A stretch of DNA of 23,703 nt from JBBDIO01 sp040880365 (GTDB taxonomy: Bacteria; Chloroflexota; Anaerolineae; Caldilineales; Caldilineaceae): contig JBBDIO010000169.1 in NCBI GenBank assembly GCA_040880365.1, positions 1 to 23,703 on the forward strand. Direction: 5' to 3'. Position numbers and translations under genes: made by a program. Shown here piece by piece: positions 1 through 6,645 of the stretch (position 1 is the stretch's first letter; every line of letters starts with the position of its first letter). Under the pieces are notes generated by a model. It saw nothing but the letters and a program-made list of their open reading frames with translations. It was not told the origin of the DNA and made no database searches.

Positions 1-76
1 GAGGCCCTGTGTGACCAGATTCAGCGTGGCTGGACACTTTCAAACCCGGCGCGCTGGGTCCGGTTCAGTAGGCGGT

Positions 77-1324
77 TCAATCCAGTGGCTCGGGTTGATA
101 GATCGCGCCCAGAAAGAGGATGGCATCAGTCTGGCTGTCGTGGATAGCAAAGAGGAACGGACGGTTGACAATGAAGCTGGGCGGCACCGAGGACGGCATC
201 TCGACGACCGTCACCGCGGCGGCTTCGGTGCCCTCTTCGTTCACCTTGACGATTGCCTTGTGGAATACGCGCGAAATGAAGAGGCCCGACGCACCCATAC
301 CCGAAAAGTCGGCCCGGCCCCCATCAAACGCAGCCTCCATGCCCATGCTTTGGAGTACCTCGCGCAACTCCTTCCCATACTCTGCCTGGAAACGGGGCAG
401 TTTCAAGCGGATGGGTTTCTCCTGCAAGCTGTCCAGCAGATGTTGCCACTCTTCCAAATTCATACCGGCCAGGAGATTGTCTAGCGAGACTCCTTCAGTG
501 GGCAATACAATGACCATCTGCATACGCCCGTCACCATAGGGCAGAGCGACTACGGCATACTCCTCTGTCGCGGCATGCGGAAATAGTTTCTCTTGAGACA
601 TCATAGGCATGACGATCTCTGTGCCGTCTGCAGCATAGAAAGGCCCCTCGACGGTGCGTTGCGGGTCGAAGGGAGCCTCCCAGTCGCCTTTGAAGTAGAT
701 GGCGTTGATTAGATAGAGGATAACTTCAGGGGGGATGGTGTCCAGAATCTGGGTGATAAGGCCCTGGGTCTGTTCATTCGCCCAATTGTTGATCCGCTCT
801 ACGGCTTCCGGCGCGTTGAAATCCATCTCGGCCACCTCAGCCTCAAAATAGTGCTGGTTTCGGTCCAGGAATTCTTGCTCCAGCCCGGCTCCCTGCCGCA
901 CCCAAAGCGAGTTGCCAATCAGCAGTTCTATACCCGATGCGTCGCGTAAGGCACTCTGCAACGACTGGTTGGCCGCGTTGACCTGATCCAGAGTCAACTG
1001 ATTGATTTCCAGCACGCGCGCCATTTCCTCGGCAGTCTCGCCGGAGGCCCCGTTGTAAGTCATCTGCAGGGCAATTGCCAGGCTTAAGGGTGAAAAGAAA
1101 AGATTGGGGTTATCTGCGTCGGGCTGCAATGTATTCAGCAGGGCGAAGCCAAAGCGATTGTTGGCCGCCGCCAGATCTTCGTCTTCGTTTTGCAACGGGG
1201 ATGTTGGTTCTGCTAGCGGTGCTGGTTCGTCAGGCGGTGTAGACTCTGCGCAGCCCACCAGCAACAGGCTGATGATCAGGATGAGCCAACAAGTTGGGCA
1301 GCGATGGGGGGCAATCCGCAACAT
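77..1324 (-). CDS. Serpin-family protease inhibitor, predicted lipoprotein
   Basis: A 415-residue serpin, near the family's usual length plus an export leader. The N-terminus has a hydrophobic segment ending in the lipobox L-V-G-C (Cys25), so it is probably lipid-anchored on the outside of the membrane. An acidic, Pro-rich linker follows, then the serpin fold. Near the C-terminus is the hinge EEGTEAAAVT, typical of inhibitory serpins, then the reactive loop VVEMPSSVPP and the conserved NRPFLFAI strand. The loop aligns to put a Ser near P1 (first or second Ser of PSSV), which suggests a target accepting small residues such as a subtilisin- or elastase-like protease; this is inference. I chose ATG 1324 because GGAGA lies just upstream; an in-frame ATG at 1336 has no clear ribosome site. 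It is divergent from the lasso-type cluster. Confidence 0.93.
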   Translation of the reverse strand: MLRIAPHRCPTCWLILIISLLLVGCAESTPPDEPAPLAEPTSPLQNEDEDLAAANNRFGFALLNTLQPDADNPNLFFSPLSLAIALQMTYNGASGETAEEMARVLEINQLTLDQVNAANQSLQSALRDASGIELLIGNSLWVRQGAGLEQEFLDRNQHYFEAEVAEMDFNAPEAVERINNWANEQTQGLITQILDTIPPEVILYLINAIYFKGDWEAPFDPQRTVEGPFYAADGTEIVMPMMSQEKLFPHAATEEYAVVALPYGDGRMQMVIVLPTEGVSLDNLLAGMNLEEWQHLLDSLQEKPIRLKLPRFQAEYGKELREVLQSMGMEAAFDGGRADFSGMGASGLFISRVFHKAIVKVNEEGTEAAAVTVVEMPSSVPPSFIVNRPFLFAIHDSQTDAILFLGAIYQPEPLD

Positions 1325-1631
1325 AGTCTTCTCCATTCGTCAGATGGGAATATCGGCAAACAGGAATATACTTTGATTTAAGAATTTCACTATTGCCTCC
1401 GACGAATAGAGAGTGCGTTTTGTTCCAGATATTGAACGTCGCGGATGGCTCGCGCGCCAATCCAATGTGTGGACTCACCTGTGTGGGGCAGGTGTGGGAA
1501 AGCGTGGAGGCGGTTAAGCAGTTAACACCGATTTCGTCTGCGCATGTTAAAATGTTAGCCGCGTGGACCTGCCTTTGTGTCGCGCGCCATCATGAAGTTG
1601 AAATCATATGCGACGGAATCAGGAGTCTGTT
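1325..1631. other. Divergent intergenic region between serpin and B1
   Basis: About 300 bases without a credible gene separate the serpin and B1 starts. It is more AT-rich next to the serpin, where the minus strand contains TATATT (about 1366-1371) as a possible -10 box without a good -35. On the plus side an extended -10 is listed separately. No riboswitch or tRNA is recognised. Confidence 0.5.
1545..1553 (+). promoter_or_regulatory. Candidate extended -10 promoter for B1-C
   Basis: TGT-TAAAAT reads as an extended -10 element (TGn plus a five-of-six -10 match), about 80 bases upstream of the B1 start. The only -35-like hexamer nearby, TTAACA at 1522-1527, is spaced 20 bases away, which is too far, so recognition would depend on the extended -10. 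Confidence 0.35.
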
Positions 1632-1904
1632 ATGTTGGTAAAGGTTGCGCCCGACGTTCTCATGCAGGAGCTTGAGGAAGAAGTGGTGCTGTTGGATATG
1701 AAGGGTGGGCGCTATTTTGGGATGGATGAGGTGGGCACCAGTGTGTGGAAAAGCCTGAGCGAAGACGGCGATGTAGAGGCTGCCATTCGCGCGGTAGAGT
1801 CGGAATATGATGCGGATGCCGCGACGATTCGCCAGGATGTGACGGAATTGGTGCAGGCGCTGCTAGACGCCGAGCTGGTTCTTCCCGCAGACGCGTCCGC
1901 ATGA
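1632..1904 (+). CDS. PqqD-like RiPP recognition element, lasso B1-type
   Basis: A 90-residue PqqD-family protein. In lasso biosynthesis the stand-alone B1 protein binds the precursor leader through a winged-helix RiPP recognition element and delivers it to the B2 peptidase. Visible features: N-terminal VKVAPDVLMQ strand, the strand-turn LLDMKGGRYFGMDEVGTSVW typical of the family (L-D-x-x-x-G-x-Y-F-x-L/M-N/D), and a C-terminal helix ending VTELVQALLDAELV. ATG 1632 is chosen because AGGAG sits 7 bases upstream; an in-frame ATG at 1608 would add eight residues without an obvious ribosome site. The cyclase gene follows 31 bases downstream, as in known lasso clusters. Confidence 0.9.
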   Translation: MLVKVAPDVLMQELEEEVVLLDMKGGRYFGMDEVGTSVWKSLSEDGDVEAAIRAVESEYDADAATIRQDVTELVQALLDAELVLPADASA

Positions 1905-1935
1905 GTGGTCGGGATTTTGACCAGGGGCGCGTCGG

Positions 1936-3924
1936 GTGAACGGTTTTTTTGGCGTGTTTGCACGCCGGGGCGAGCCGGTGGTGCGCGAGCATCTGGCGCG
2001 CATGGCCGAGGCGATCCCCTGGTATGGTCGGGATGATCGAGGCAATTGGCACGCGGCGAATGTGGGGCTGGGCAATCTGGCCCAGTGGGGCACGCCCGAG
2101 TCGCGGCACGAGCATTTGCCGTTGGTGGTGGAAGATGGCCGATTGGCGCTGACCGGCGAGTTTCGGCTAGACAATCGCGCCGAGCTGATGGCGCAATTAC
2201 AAGTGAACGCTGCGCCTGACGCGTCGGGCAAGCCTGGCGCGCCAATTACCGATGCCGCGCTGATTCTGGCGGCCTATGCCCGCTGGGGCGCAGAGTGTGG
2301 CGCGCACCTGCTGGGCGATTATGCCTTTGCCATCTGGGACGCGCGCGCACAGCGCATGGTCTGTGTGCGCGATGCCATAGGGCCAATCCCTTTTTACTAC
2401 GCGCTTTCGGCGCGGGGGCTGGTCTTTGCCAACGACATTCGCGCGGTGCTGGCGCATCCCGCGGTCAGTGATCGTCTGAATCCGGCGGCCTTGGCGCGGC
2501 ATCTGGCGTGGGCGCAATCCGTTGCGCCTCGCGAAACGTTTTTTGAAGAAGTGACGATTCTACTGCCGGGCCGCGTGCTGGTCGTGGATGCTGCGCGCGA
2601 ACGATTGTCGCGTTTTTGGTCGCCCGAAGCCGCGTCGGCTGTGCATTTTGCCCACCCCGCCGATTATTACGCCCGCTTCAATGAGCTATTCGATGCGGCT
2701 GTGCGCGCCCGCTTGCGCACTGTGCATCCTGTCGCCGCACATGTAAGCGGGGGGCTGGATTCTACTGCGGTGGCGGCTGTCGCGCGCCGGGAATTGGCGG
2801 CACGCGGCGAACGCCTGGTCGCGGGCTATAATTGGATGCCTACGCTGGGTCCCGAGGATGACCCGGGGGGCGGCGAGTATGTGGCCCTGGCGCAGGCCGC
2901 AGCATTCCTGGAGATGCCACTTGAAAATGTTGATCTGACGCCCGAAAATCTGGCGCCGGTACTTATGCAGGATATTGCGCAGGATGGCTATACCGATTTG
3001 ATGTATGAACCGCTGGTGCGGGCCAAAGCCCAGGCCCGTGGGGTGGGGCTGCTGCTTTCGGGGTGGGGCGGTGATGAGGTTGCGACTTCGGGCGCACGCG
3101 GCTATTATGCCGAGTTGTTGCGCCGGGGGCGGATAGACCGGATTGGTCGCCTGCTGCACGCGCGGTCGGCCAAAGATGGGAAGAAGTATACGCGCATGGC
3201 GCGCCAGTTTTGGCGCGACGCTGTGCGCCCCAATCTGCCCGCTGCGCTGATCGGCTGGCGACGGTATACCGGCTTTCCCGGATTGGCCGCGGAGATGCCA
3301 TTGACGCCTGCCATGCGCGCCACGATCCAGGCGTTGGACCCACCTTTTCCAGATCTGCGCGCGACATCGCTGCGCGCAGTCCAGTCGCAGCGGCTGGAAA
3401 TGGGATTTTTGCAAAAGCGCATGGAGGTTTGGGCCACGCAGGGCGCACGCCAGGGGATTCGCTATGCCTATCCACTGCTCGACCGTCGCCTGGTAGAGTT
3501 CTGTCTGGGCATACCCGGTGACATACTGATTGATCAGCGCTATGCGCGCGGGTTCTTTCGCAATGCCCAGGTCGGGCGTCTGTCCGAGGATATTCGTCTG
3601 TACGACGCTAAATTTGAACCGACTCGAGTTATCCGCTATCTGTCGGTCTTGCACCAGGCGTTGGCGCACTGGTGGGATCAGATGCAACAGGACTCCGCGG
3701 CAATTGCAGCCCTGCGCGTTGCGGCTACACCCTATCTGGAATGGGATCGGGTGGTCGCCGAGTCATTAAATCCGCTGATTGCAGCTGGGGGTTCACTGGG
3801 AGGATCGCTGCCGAATTCTGTGCCGGGTGATGTAAATGCAGGGGGACAGGTGGATGACTATGGCACGAATCTGGCCCGCTATCGCCAATTGCAGGTGGCG
3901 CTGATGGCTGCCGCCCACAGTTGA
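1936..3924 (+). CDS. Lasso peptide cyclase (asparagine synthetase-like, C protein)
   Basis: A 662-residue asparagine-synthetase-like protein. The N-terminal glutaminase-like domain (about 1-200) begins MNGFFGVF and lacks the catalytic Cys2 of true glutamine-dependent asparagine synthetases, as in lasso C proteins. The synthetase domain has the ATP pyrophosphatase loop SGGLDS at 271-276, the motif LSGWGGDE, and the later motif YAYPLLDRRLVEF. Lasso cyclases adenylate the ring Asp/Glu of the core and form the macrolactam with the new N-terminal amine. The GTG start is used because no other in-frame start gives the conserved N-terminus; a modest AGGGGCG lies upstream. It is somewhat longer than typical lasso cyclases (about 550-620), mainly at the C-terminus. 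Adjacent B1 and precursor genes make the lasso call much stronger than generic asparagine synthetase. Confidence 0.9.
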   Translation: MNGFFGVFARRGEPVVREHLARMAEAIPWYGRDDRGNWHAANVGLGNLAQWGTPESRHEHLPLVVEDGRLALTGEFRLDNRAELMAQLQVNAAPDASGKPGAPITDAALILAAYARWGAECGAHLLGDYAFAIWDARAQRMVCVRDAIGPIPFYYALSARGLVFANDIRAVLAHPAVSDRLNPAALARHLAWAQSVAPRETFFEEVTILLPGRVLVVDAARERLSRFWSPEAASAVHFAHPADYYARFNELFDAAVRARLRTVHPVAAHVSGGLDSTAVAAVARRELAARGERLVAGYNWMPTLGPEDDPGGGEYVALAQAAAFLEMPLENVDLTPENLAPVLMQDIAQDGYTDLMYEPLVRAKAQARGVGLLLSGWGGDEVATSGARGYYAELLRRGRIDRIGRLLHARSAKDGKKYTRMARQFWRDAVRPNLPAALIGWRRYTGFPGLAAEMPLTPAMRATIQALDPPFPDLRATSLRAVQSQRLEMGFLQKRMEVWATQGARQGIRYAYPLLDRRLVEFCLGIPGDILIDQRYARGFFRNAQVGRLSEDIRLYDAKFEPTRVIRYLSVLHQALAHWWDQMQQDSAAIAALRVAATPYLEWDRVVAESLNPLIAAGGSLGGSLPNSVPGDVNAGGQVDDYGTNLARYRQLQVALMAAAHS

Positions 3925-4010
3925 TGTTGACTGAATCCACGTTATTTACAGCTTCGTAAAGTGGGTGGTGATGGTCGATAGTCTGCGGCTTAAACTGTAA
4001 AAGTGCGGTT

Positions 4011-4044
4011 TTATCATACGGCGGTTGATATGATACACTAGTGT
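4011..4044 (+). promoter_or_regulatory. Candidate promoter with overlapping palindrome upstream of precursor A1
   Basis: TTATCA (4011-4016), a 17-base spacer and TACACT (4034-4039) preceded by TG form a plausible extended -10 promoter in an AT-rich stretch. A perfect 10-bp palindrome, ACACTAGTGT (4035-4044), overlaps the -10 box and could be an operator. TTGATA at 4025-4030 is an alternative -35. The promoter would drive precursor transcription separately from B1-C. Confidence 0.4.
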
Positions 4045-4131
4045 GTAATTGTAAATATATTCGTATCGATCAGCGTGCATTTTGTCGACGTGCATTCAAC
4101 GTTATGCCCTGCAAACCGTTTTGTTTTTTAC

Positions 4132-4169
4132 ATATATTTTCACAGATATTATATATTTTCACAGATATT
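4132..4169 (+). repeat. Perfect 19-bp tandem direct repeat in the A1 leader region
   Basis: ATATATTTTCACAGATATT occurs twice head to tail (4132-4150 and 4151-4169), followed by a further TCACAGA at 4171-4177. It lies between the candidate promoter and the ribosome site of precursor A1. It could be a paired regulator site or a recent slippage duplication; the sequence does not decide. Confidence 0.9.
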
Positions 4170-4189
4170 GTCACAGAGGGGGCACCACT

Positions 4190-4354
4190 ATGCAGCAAAT
4201 CCCCAAATCTCAATCTCAGAATGTATCTGCCCGCAAGACCTATCGCAAGCCGGTATTGAGCGAGTATGGTACGGTTACCGCGATTACAGCAGGGGGGCAG
4301 TCGAATATAGTACCGACCGAAGACGTCGTTTATTACCTGTCTGTATCAGTTTGA
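4190..4354 (+). CDS. Lasso-type precursor peptide A1
   Basis: A 54-residue peptide starting at ATG 4190, with GAGGGGG seven bases upstream. The leader has the lasso signature Y-RK-P-V-L-SEY-G-TVTAI-T, i.e. Y-x2-P-x-L-x3-G-x5-T, with the conserved Thr at leader position -2. The predicted core is GGQSNIVPTEDVVYYLSVSV (20 residues). With cleavage before the first Gly, the acceptor acids fall at positions 10 (Glu) and 11 (Asp), outside the usual 7-9. Cleavage between the two Gly would give a 9-residue ring to Glu. The paired Tyr after the ring could be steric plugs. A longer in-frame ORF starting at 4082 is unlikely because the good ribosome site is at 4190. Confidence 0.85.
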   Translation: MQQIPKSQSQNVSARKTYRKPVLSEYGTVTAITAGGQSNIVPTEDVVYYLSVSV

Positions 4355-4513
4355 TTAATAATTGGAGTGTATTAGAAATGGGGACGGCATAAAGTCTGCT
4401 TCCACCCAACGCTCCGTGACGTATATTCCGTGCATATTTACAGCATTTCAACATGCGAAATATTGCCAAAGGGATATATAACCATAACTCCATAACGAAG
4501 GAATGGCAGCACA

Positions 4514-4678
4514 ATGCAGAAAAGTTCCCAATCTCAATCTCAATCTCAGAATTCGTCCACCCGCAAGGCCTATCGCAAGCCCACTTTGCAGGAATTTGGT
4601 TCGGTCAAGACCCTGACTGAGGGTGGCTACACATACTTCGTCACCGAGGATGCCTATTATAACTCGGGGGTATTGTAA
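4514..4678 (+). CDS. Lasso-type precursor peptide A2
   Basis: A 54-residue peptide starting at ATG 4514, with AAGGA about 11 bases upstream. The N-terminus is a Ser-Gln repeat (SQSQSQSQ), then the lasso leader motif Y-RK-P-T-L-QEF-G-SVKTL-T with Thr at -2. The predicted core is GGYTYFVTEDAYYNSGVL (18 residues): Gly1 and Glu9 give a canonical 9-residue macrolactam, leaving a 9-residue tail, D-A-YY-N-S-G-V-L, in which the Tyr pair may lock the thread. It is a close paralogue of A3. Confidence 0.87.
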   Translation: MQKSSQSQSQSQNSSTRKAYRKPTLQEFGSVKTLTEGGYTYFVTEDAYYNSGVL

Positions 4679-4703
4679 ACTGACTGCTTAGGCGAAGCCA
4701 GGC

Positions 4704-5016
4704 CTCTTTGGTTCGTTGGTAGCAGCTGACATTTTCCATCCAATCTCATTCAGGAGCATGACTTATGCAGAAATTTAATCAGGAAGTGCAAGGCCAGACT
4801 GTGCCCACTCGCAAGGCCTATCGCAAGCCCACTTTGCAGGAATTTGGTTCGGTCAAAACCCTGACCGAGGGTGGCTACACATACTTCGCCACCGAGAATG
4901 CCTATTATAATTCGGGGATAGGTTAATCTGAACGTCGGAGGCCGCCGGGTCTCTTTGGTTCGTTGGAAAATCTGACATTTTCCATCCACTCTCATGCAGG
5001 AGCATGATTTATGCAG
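4704..5016 (+). repeat. Duplicated precursor cassette with conserved upstream block
   Basis: A2, A3 and A4 start 251 and 246 bases apart. The segments before A3 and A4 share CTCTTTGGTTCGTTGG (4704-4719 and 4951-4966), CTGACATTTTCCATCCA (4726-4742 with one difference near its end, and 4972-4988) and a common ribosome site CAGGAGCATGA-TTATG. This indicates tandem duplication of a gene-plus-spacer unit. The segment before A2 lacks these blocks. Confidence 0.85.
4765..4926 (+). CDS. Lasso-type precursor peptide A3
   Basis: A 53-residue peptide with AGGAG eight bases upstream of ATG 4765. Leader motif Y-RK-P-T-L-QEF-G-SVKTL-T. The predicted core is GGYTYFATENAYYNSGIG (18 residues): Gly1 to Glu9 gives a 9-residue ring. 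It differs from the A2 core at positions 7 (Val to Ala), 10 (Asp to Asn), 17 (Val to Ile) and 18 (Leu to Gly), so the ring acceptor, Tyr pair and Asn-Ser-Gly are retained. Nucleotide identity to A2 is high from the TRKAYRKP segment onward, which points to recent duplication. Confidence 0.87.
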   Translation: MQKFNQEVQGQTVPTRKAYRKPTLQEFGSVKTLTEGGYTYFATENAYYNSGIG

Positions 5017-5046
5017 AAATCTAATCACGAAATGCAACGATAGACT

Positions 5047-5172
5047 GTGCCCACCCGCAAGGCCTATCGCAAGCCCGCTTTGCAGGAATTTGATACGGTC
5101 AAGGCCCTGACCGAGGGTGGCTACATTTATTTTGCCGCCGAGGATCCCGTTTACTACATGTCGGTGGTGTAA
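5047..5172 (+). CDS. Lasso-type precursor A4, GTG restart after in-frame TAG (possible decaying gene)
   Basis: The paralogous reading frame begins at ATG 5011 with a good AGGAG, but codon 11 (5041-5043) is TAG where A3 has CAG. GTG at 5047 lies in frame one codon after the stop, so termination-reinitiation could yield a 41-residue peptide that keeps the leader motif from RKAYRKP onward. The leader Gly of the signature is Asp here (Y-RK-P-A-L-QEF-D-TVKAL-T). The predicted core is GGYIYFAAEDPVYYMSVV (18 residues), Glu at position 9. The intact core and frame argue that it may still be made; the stop and Gly-to-Asp change argue for decay. Confidence 0.6.
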   Translation: MPTRKAYRKPALQEFDTVKALTEGGYIYFAAEDPVYYMSVV

Positions 5173-5190
5173 TTTTCAGGAACCTGAACG

Positions 5191-5227
5191 CAGTCAGACC
5201 GCTCTATTCTATTCAGTGGGCTGACTG
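5191..5227 (+). terminator. Strong hairpin between precursors and kinase gene
   Basis: CAGTCAG (5191-5197) pairs perfectly with CTGACTG (5221-5227). After one mismatch, CCGCT (5199-5203) pairs with AGTGG (5215-5219, one G-T wobble), around an 11-base loop. TATTTTAG follows, a weak U tract. It likely acts as a partial terminator, or protects the 3' end of an abundant precursor transcript, lowering kinase relative to precursor expression. Confidence 0.6.
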
Positions 5228-5304
5228 TATTTTAGTAGAATTGTTCTCCGTGGGAGAGTTGTTGCAATATCATTTTTGATGCACATCATTTTTTTTAGGT
5301 ATTT

Positions 5305-6645
5305 ATGAACAAGATGCAAAATTGGGGTATGGACGGTGCGCTGTCTATGCCCCAATTTTTCTTTTTTTGTGTTGCGGTATCTTCAAGCATAACCAAACCA
5401 TCATGTATCCAAGCATGTATCCAAGGATTTTGTACGCGGGTGAATGACAAAACGGAACAGCATGATTATGCGATTTATGGCAGCCTGATTCGGGCCAATC
5501 GTCCCTTGCCCATTTTGGGGGATGCGCTGGCGCAGACTGGGGGCACGCCGGATGTTGAGGTGCAGATTTTGCCCCTGGCTGCGTTGCAGGCGCGCTATTC
5601 GCATGTAGAGTGGTCGCAATGGCTTGCGCCTGGCCGTGGTGCGTGTGGTGCGCTGGGCATGGTGCCGATTGCGCGGGGGGACAATGGCAGGTCGCGCCAG
5701 ATGGATATGGGGCACGGCACGGCATTGGTATATCAGAGCTACACGGCGAGCCAGCATCTCTTTCTGGCGTTGGTGCGCGACGATGGACGCACTATCGACG
5801 TCGGTTGGCAAGGTAGCCCCAACGCGACACCCGCAGAATTGGAGACTGCAATTACGGTCTATTGGGTGCCCACCCTATTGGGAACGGCTCTGCGTTTGCA
5901 GGATCGTTGGGTGCTCCACGGCAATGCCATTGTGCTGGATGGGCGGGCGTTGGTGTGGTGTGGCACGCAGGGGGCCGGCAAATCGACATTGGCCGCTGCC
6001 AGTGTCGCGGCCGGATATGCGCTGTGGGCAGATGATCAGGTTGTGCTGACAACTTTGACCGCCGCGGAAAGGAATGTTCCAGACGGCAAAGCGGCAGACG
6101 CTGCGTTTGGCGTGGAGATGGGGGTCGGGCGTATGCGCCTGTGGGAAACGAGCATGGCCGCGTTGGCCGCTTTCCCCGGCGAACAGGCCGACATGCAGTT
6201 GGAATATCCGCTGGGGGTGGGAATCAAGGGGCTGCTGAACGGGCGCGCGCAGGGCAATCCTGCCCACCTGGTTGATCGGGCGATGGATGTCGCAGAGGGA
6301 GGAGAAGCGGGCAACGGCGGGACAGGATATACCGCACCCTTGCCGCCGGCTGCCGTCTGTTTATTGGGACCGCGCGCGCCGGGGGCCACGGCTCTGCAAT
6401 TGACGCGCCTCCGCGCCGGAGATGCGCTGGGGGGGCTATTGGAACATTGCTTTGGCGGGCGGCGCTTGCCGCTGCACCCGCGCACACTGCGCGCCGAATT
6501 TGAAGGCTTGTCGCAGCTGGTGCGCACCGTGCCCGTCTACCGTCTGATCCTGCCGGATCGTCTGGACGCGCTGCCCACGGTTGTGGCGACGTTGGCGCGC
6601 CGGTTTGCGAATCCGGCATACGCTGTGGAGGACGTATCGCCATGA
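5305..6645 (+). CDS. HPr kinase-like protein of the lasso cluster (putative peptide kinase)
   Basis: A P-loop protein of the HPr-kinase-like type found in some lasso clusters, where (paeninodin family) it phosphorylates the C-terminal Ser of the precursor. The conserved region begins near residue 55 (DYAIYGSLIRANRPLPIL). The nucleotide-binding block is HGNAIVLDGRALVWCGTQGAGKST, with Walker A G-T-Q-G-A-G-K-S-T at 220-228, followed by WADDQVVL, which matches the Asp pair of such kinases. The start is uncertain: ATG 5305 has AGGT close upstream, but its first 45 residues (Phe-rich, several Cys) look non-conserved. GTG 5440 (VNDKTEQ) would give a more typical N-terminus. None of the cores here ends in Ser, so the phosphorylation site would have to differ. 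Its stop overlaps the glycosyltransferase start by 4 nt. Confidence 0.8.
   Translation: MNKMQNWGMDGALSMPQFFFFCVAVSSSITKPSCIQACIQGFCTRVNDKTEQHDYAIYGSLIRANRPLPILGDALAQTGGTPDVEVQILPLAALQARYSHVEWSQWLAPGRGACGALGMVPIARGDNGRSRQMDMGHGTALVYQSYTASQHLFLALVRDDGRTIDVGWQGSPNATPAELETAITVYWVPTLLGTALRLQDRWVLHGNAIVLDGRALVWCGTQGAGKSTLAAASVAAGYALWADDQVVLTTLTAAERNVPDGKAADAAFGVEMGVGRMRLWETSMAALAAFPGEQADMQLEYPLGVGIKGLLNGRAQGNPAHLVDRAMDVAEGGEAGNGGTGYTAPLPPAAVCLLGPRAPGATALQLTRLRAGDALGGLLEHCFGGRRLPLHPRTLRAEFEGLSQLVRTVPVYRLILPDRLDALPTVVATLARRFANPAYAVEDVSP

Noticed and set aside
1936..3924. True glutamine-dependent asparagine synthetase
   Set aside because: No Cys2 at the N-terminus, and the neighbours are B1 and lasso-type precursors.
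3937..3964. Possible hairpin just after the cyclase gene (CCAC/TTTAC with GTAAA/GTGG)
   Set aside because: Asymmetric bulge and no T tract; too weak to call a terminator.
4082..4189. N-terminal extension of precursor A1 with hydrophobic and Cys-containing residues
   Set aside because: It runs through the 19-bp repeat and has no ribosome site; ATG 4190 has a strong one and gives the same leader length as A2.
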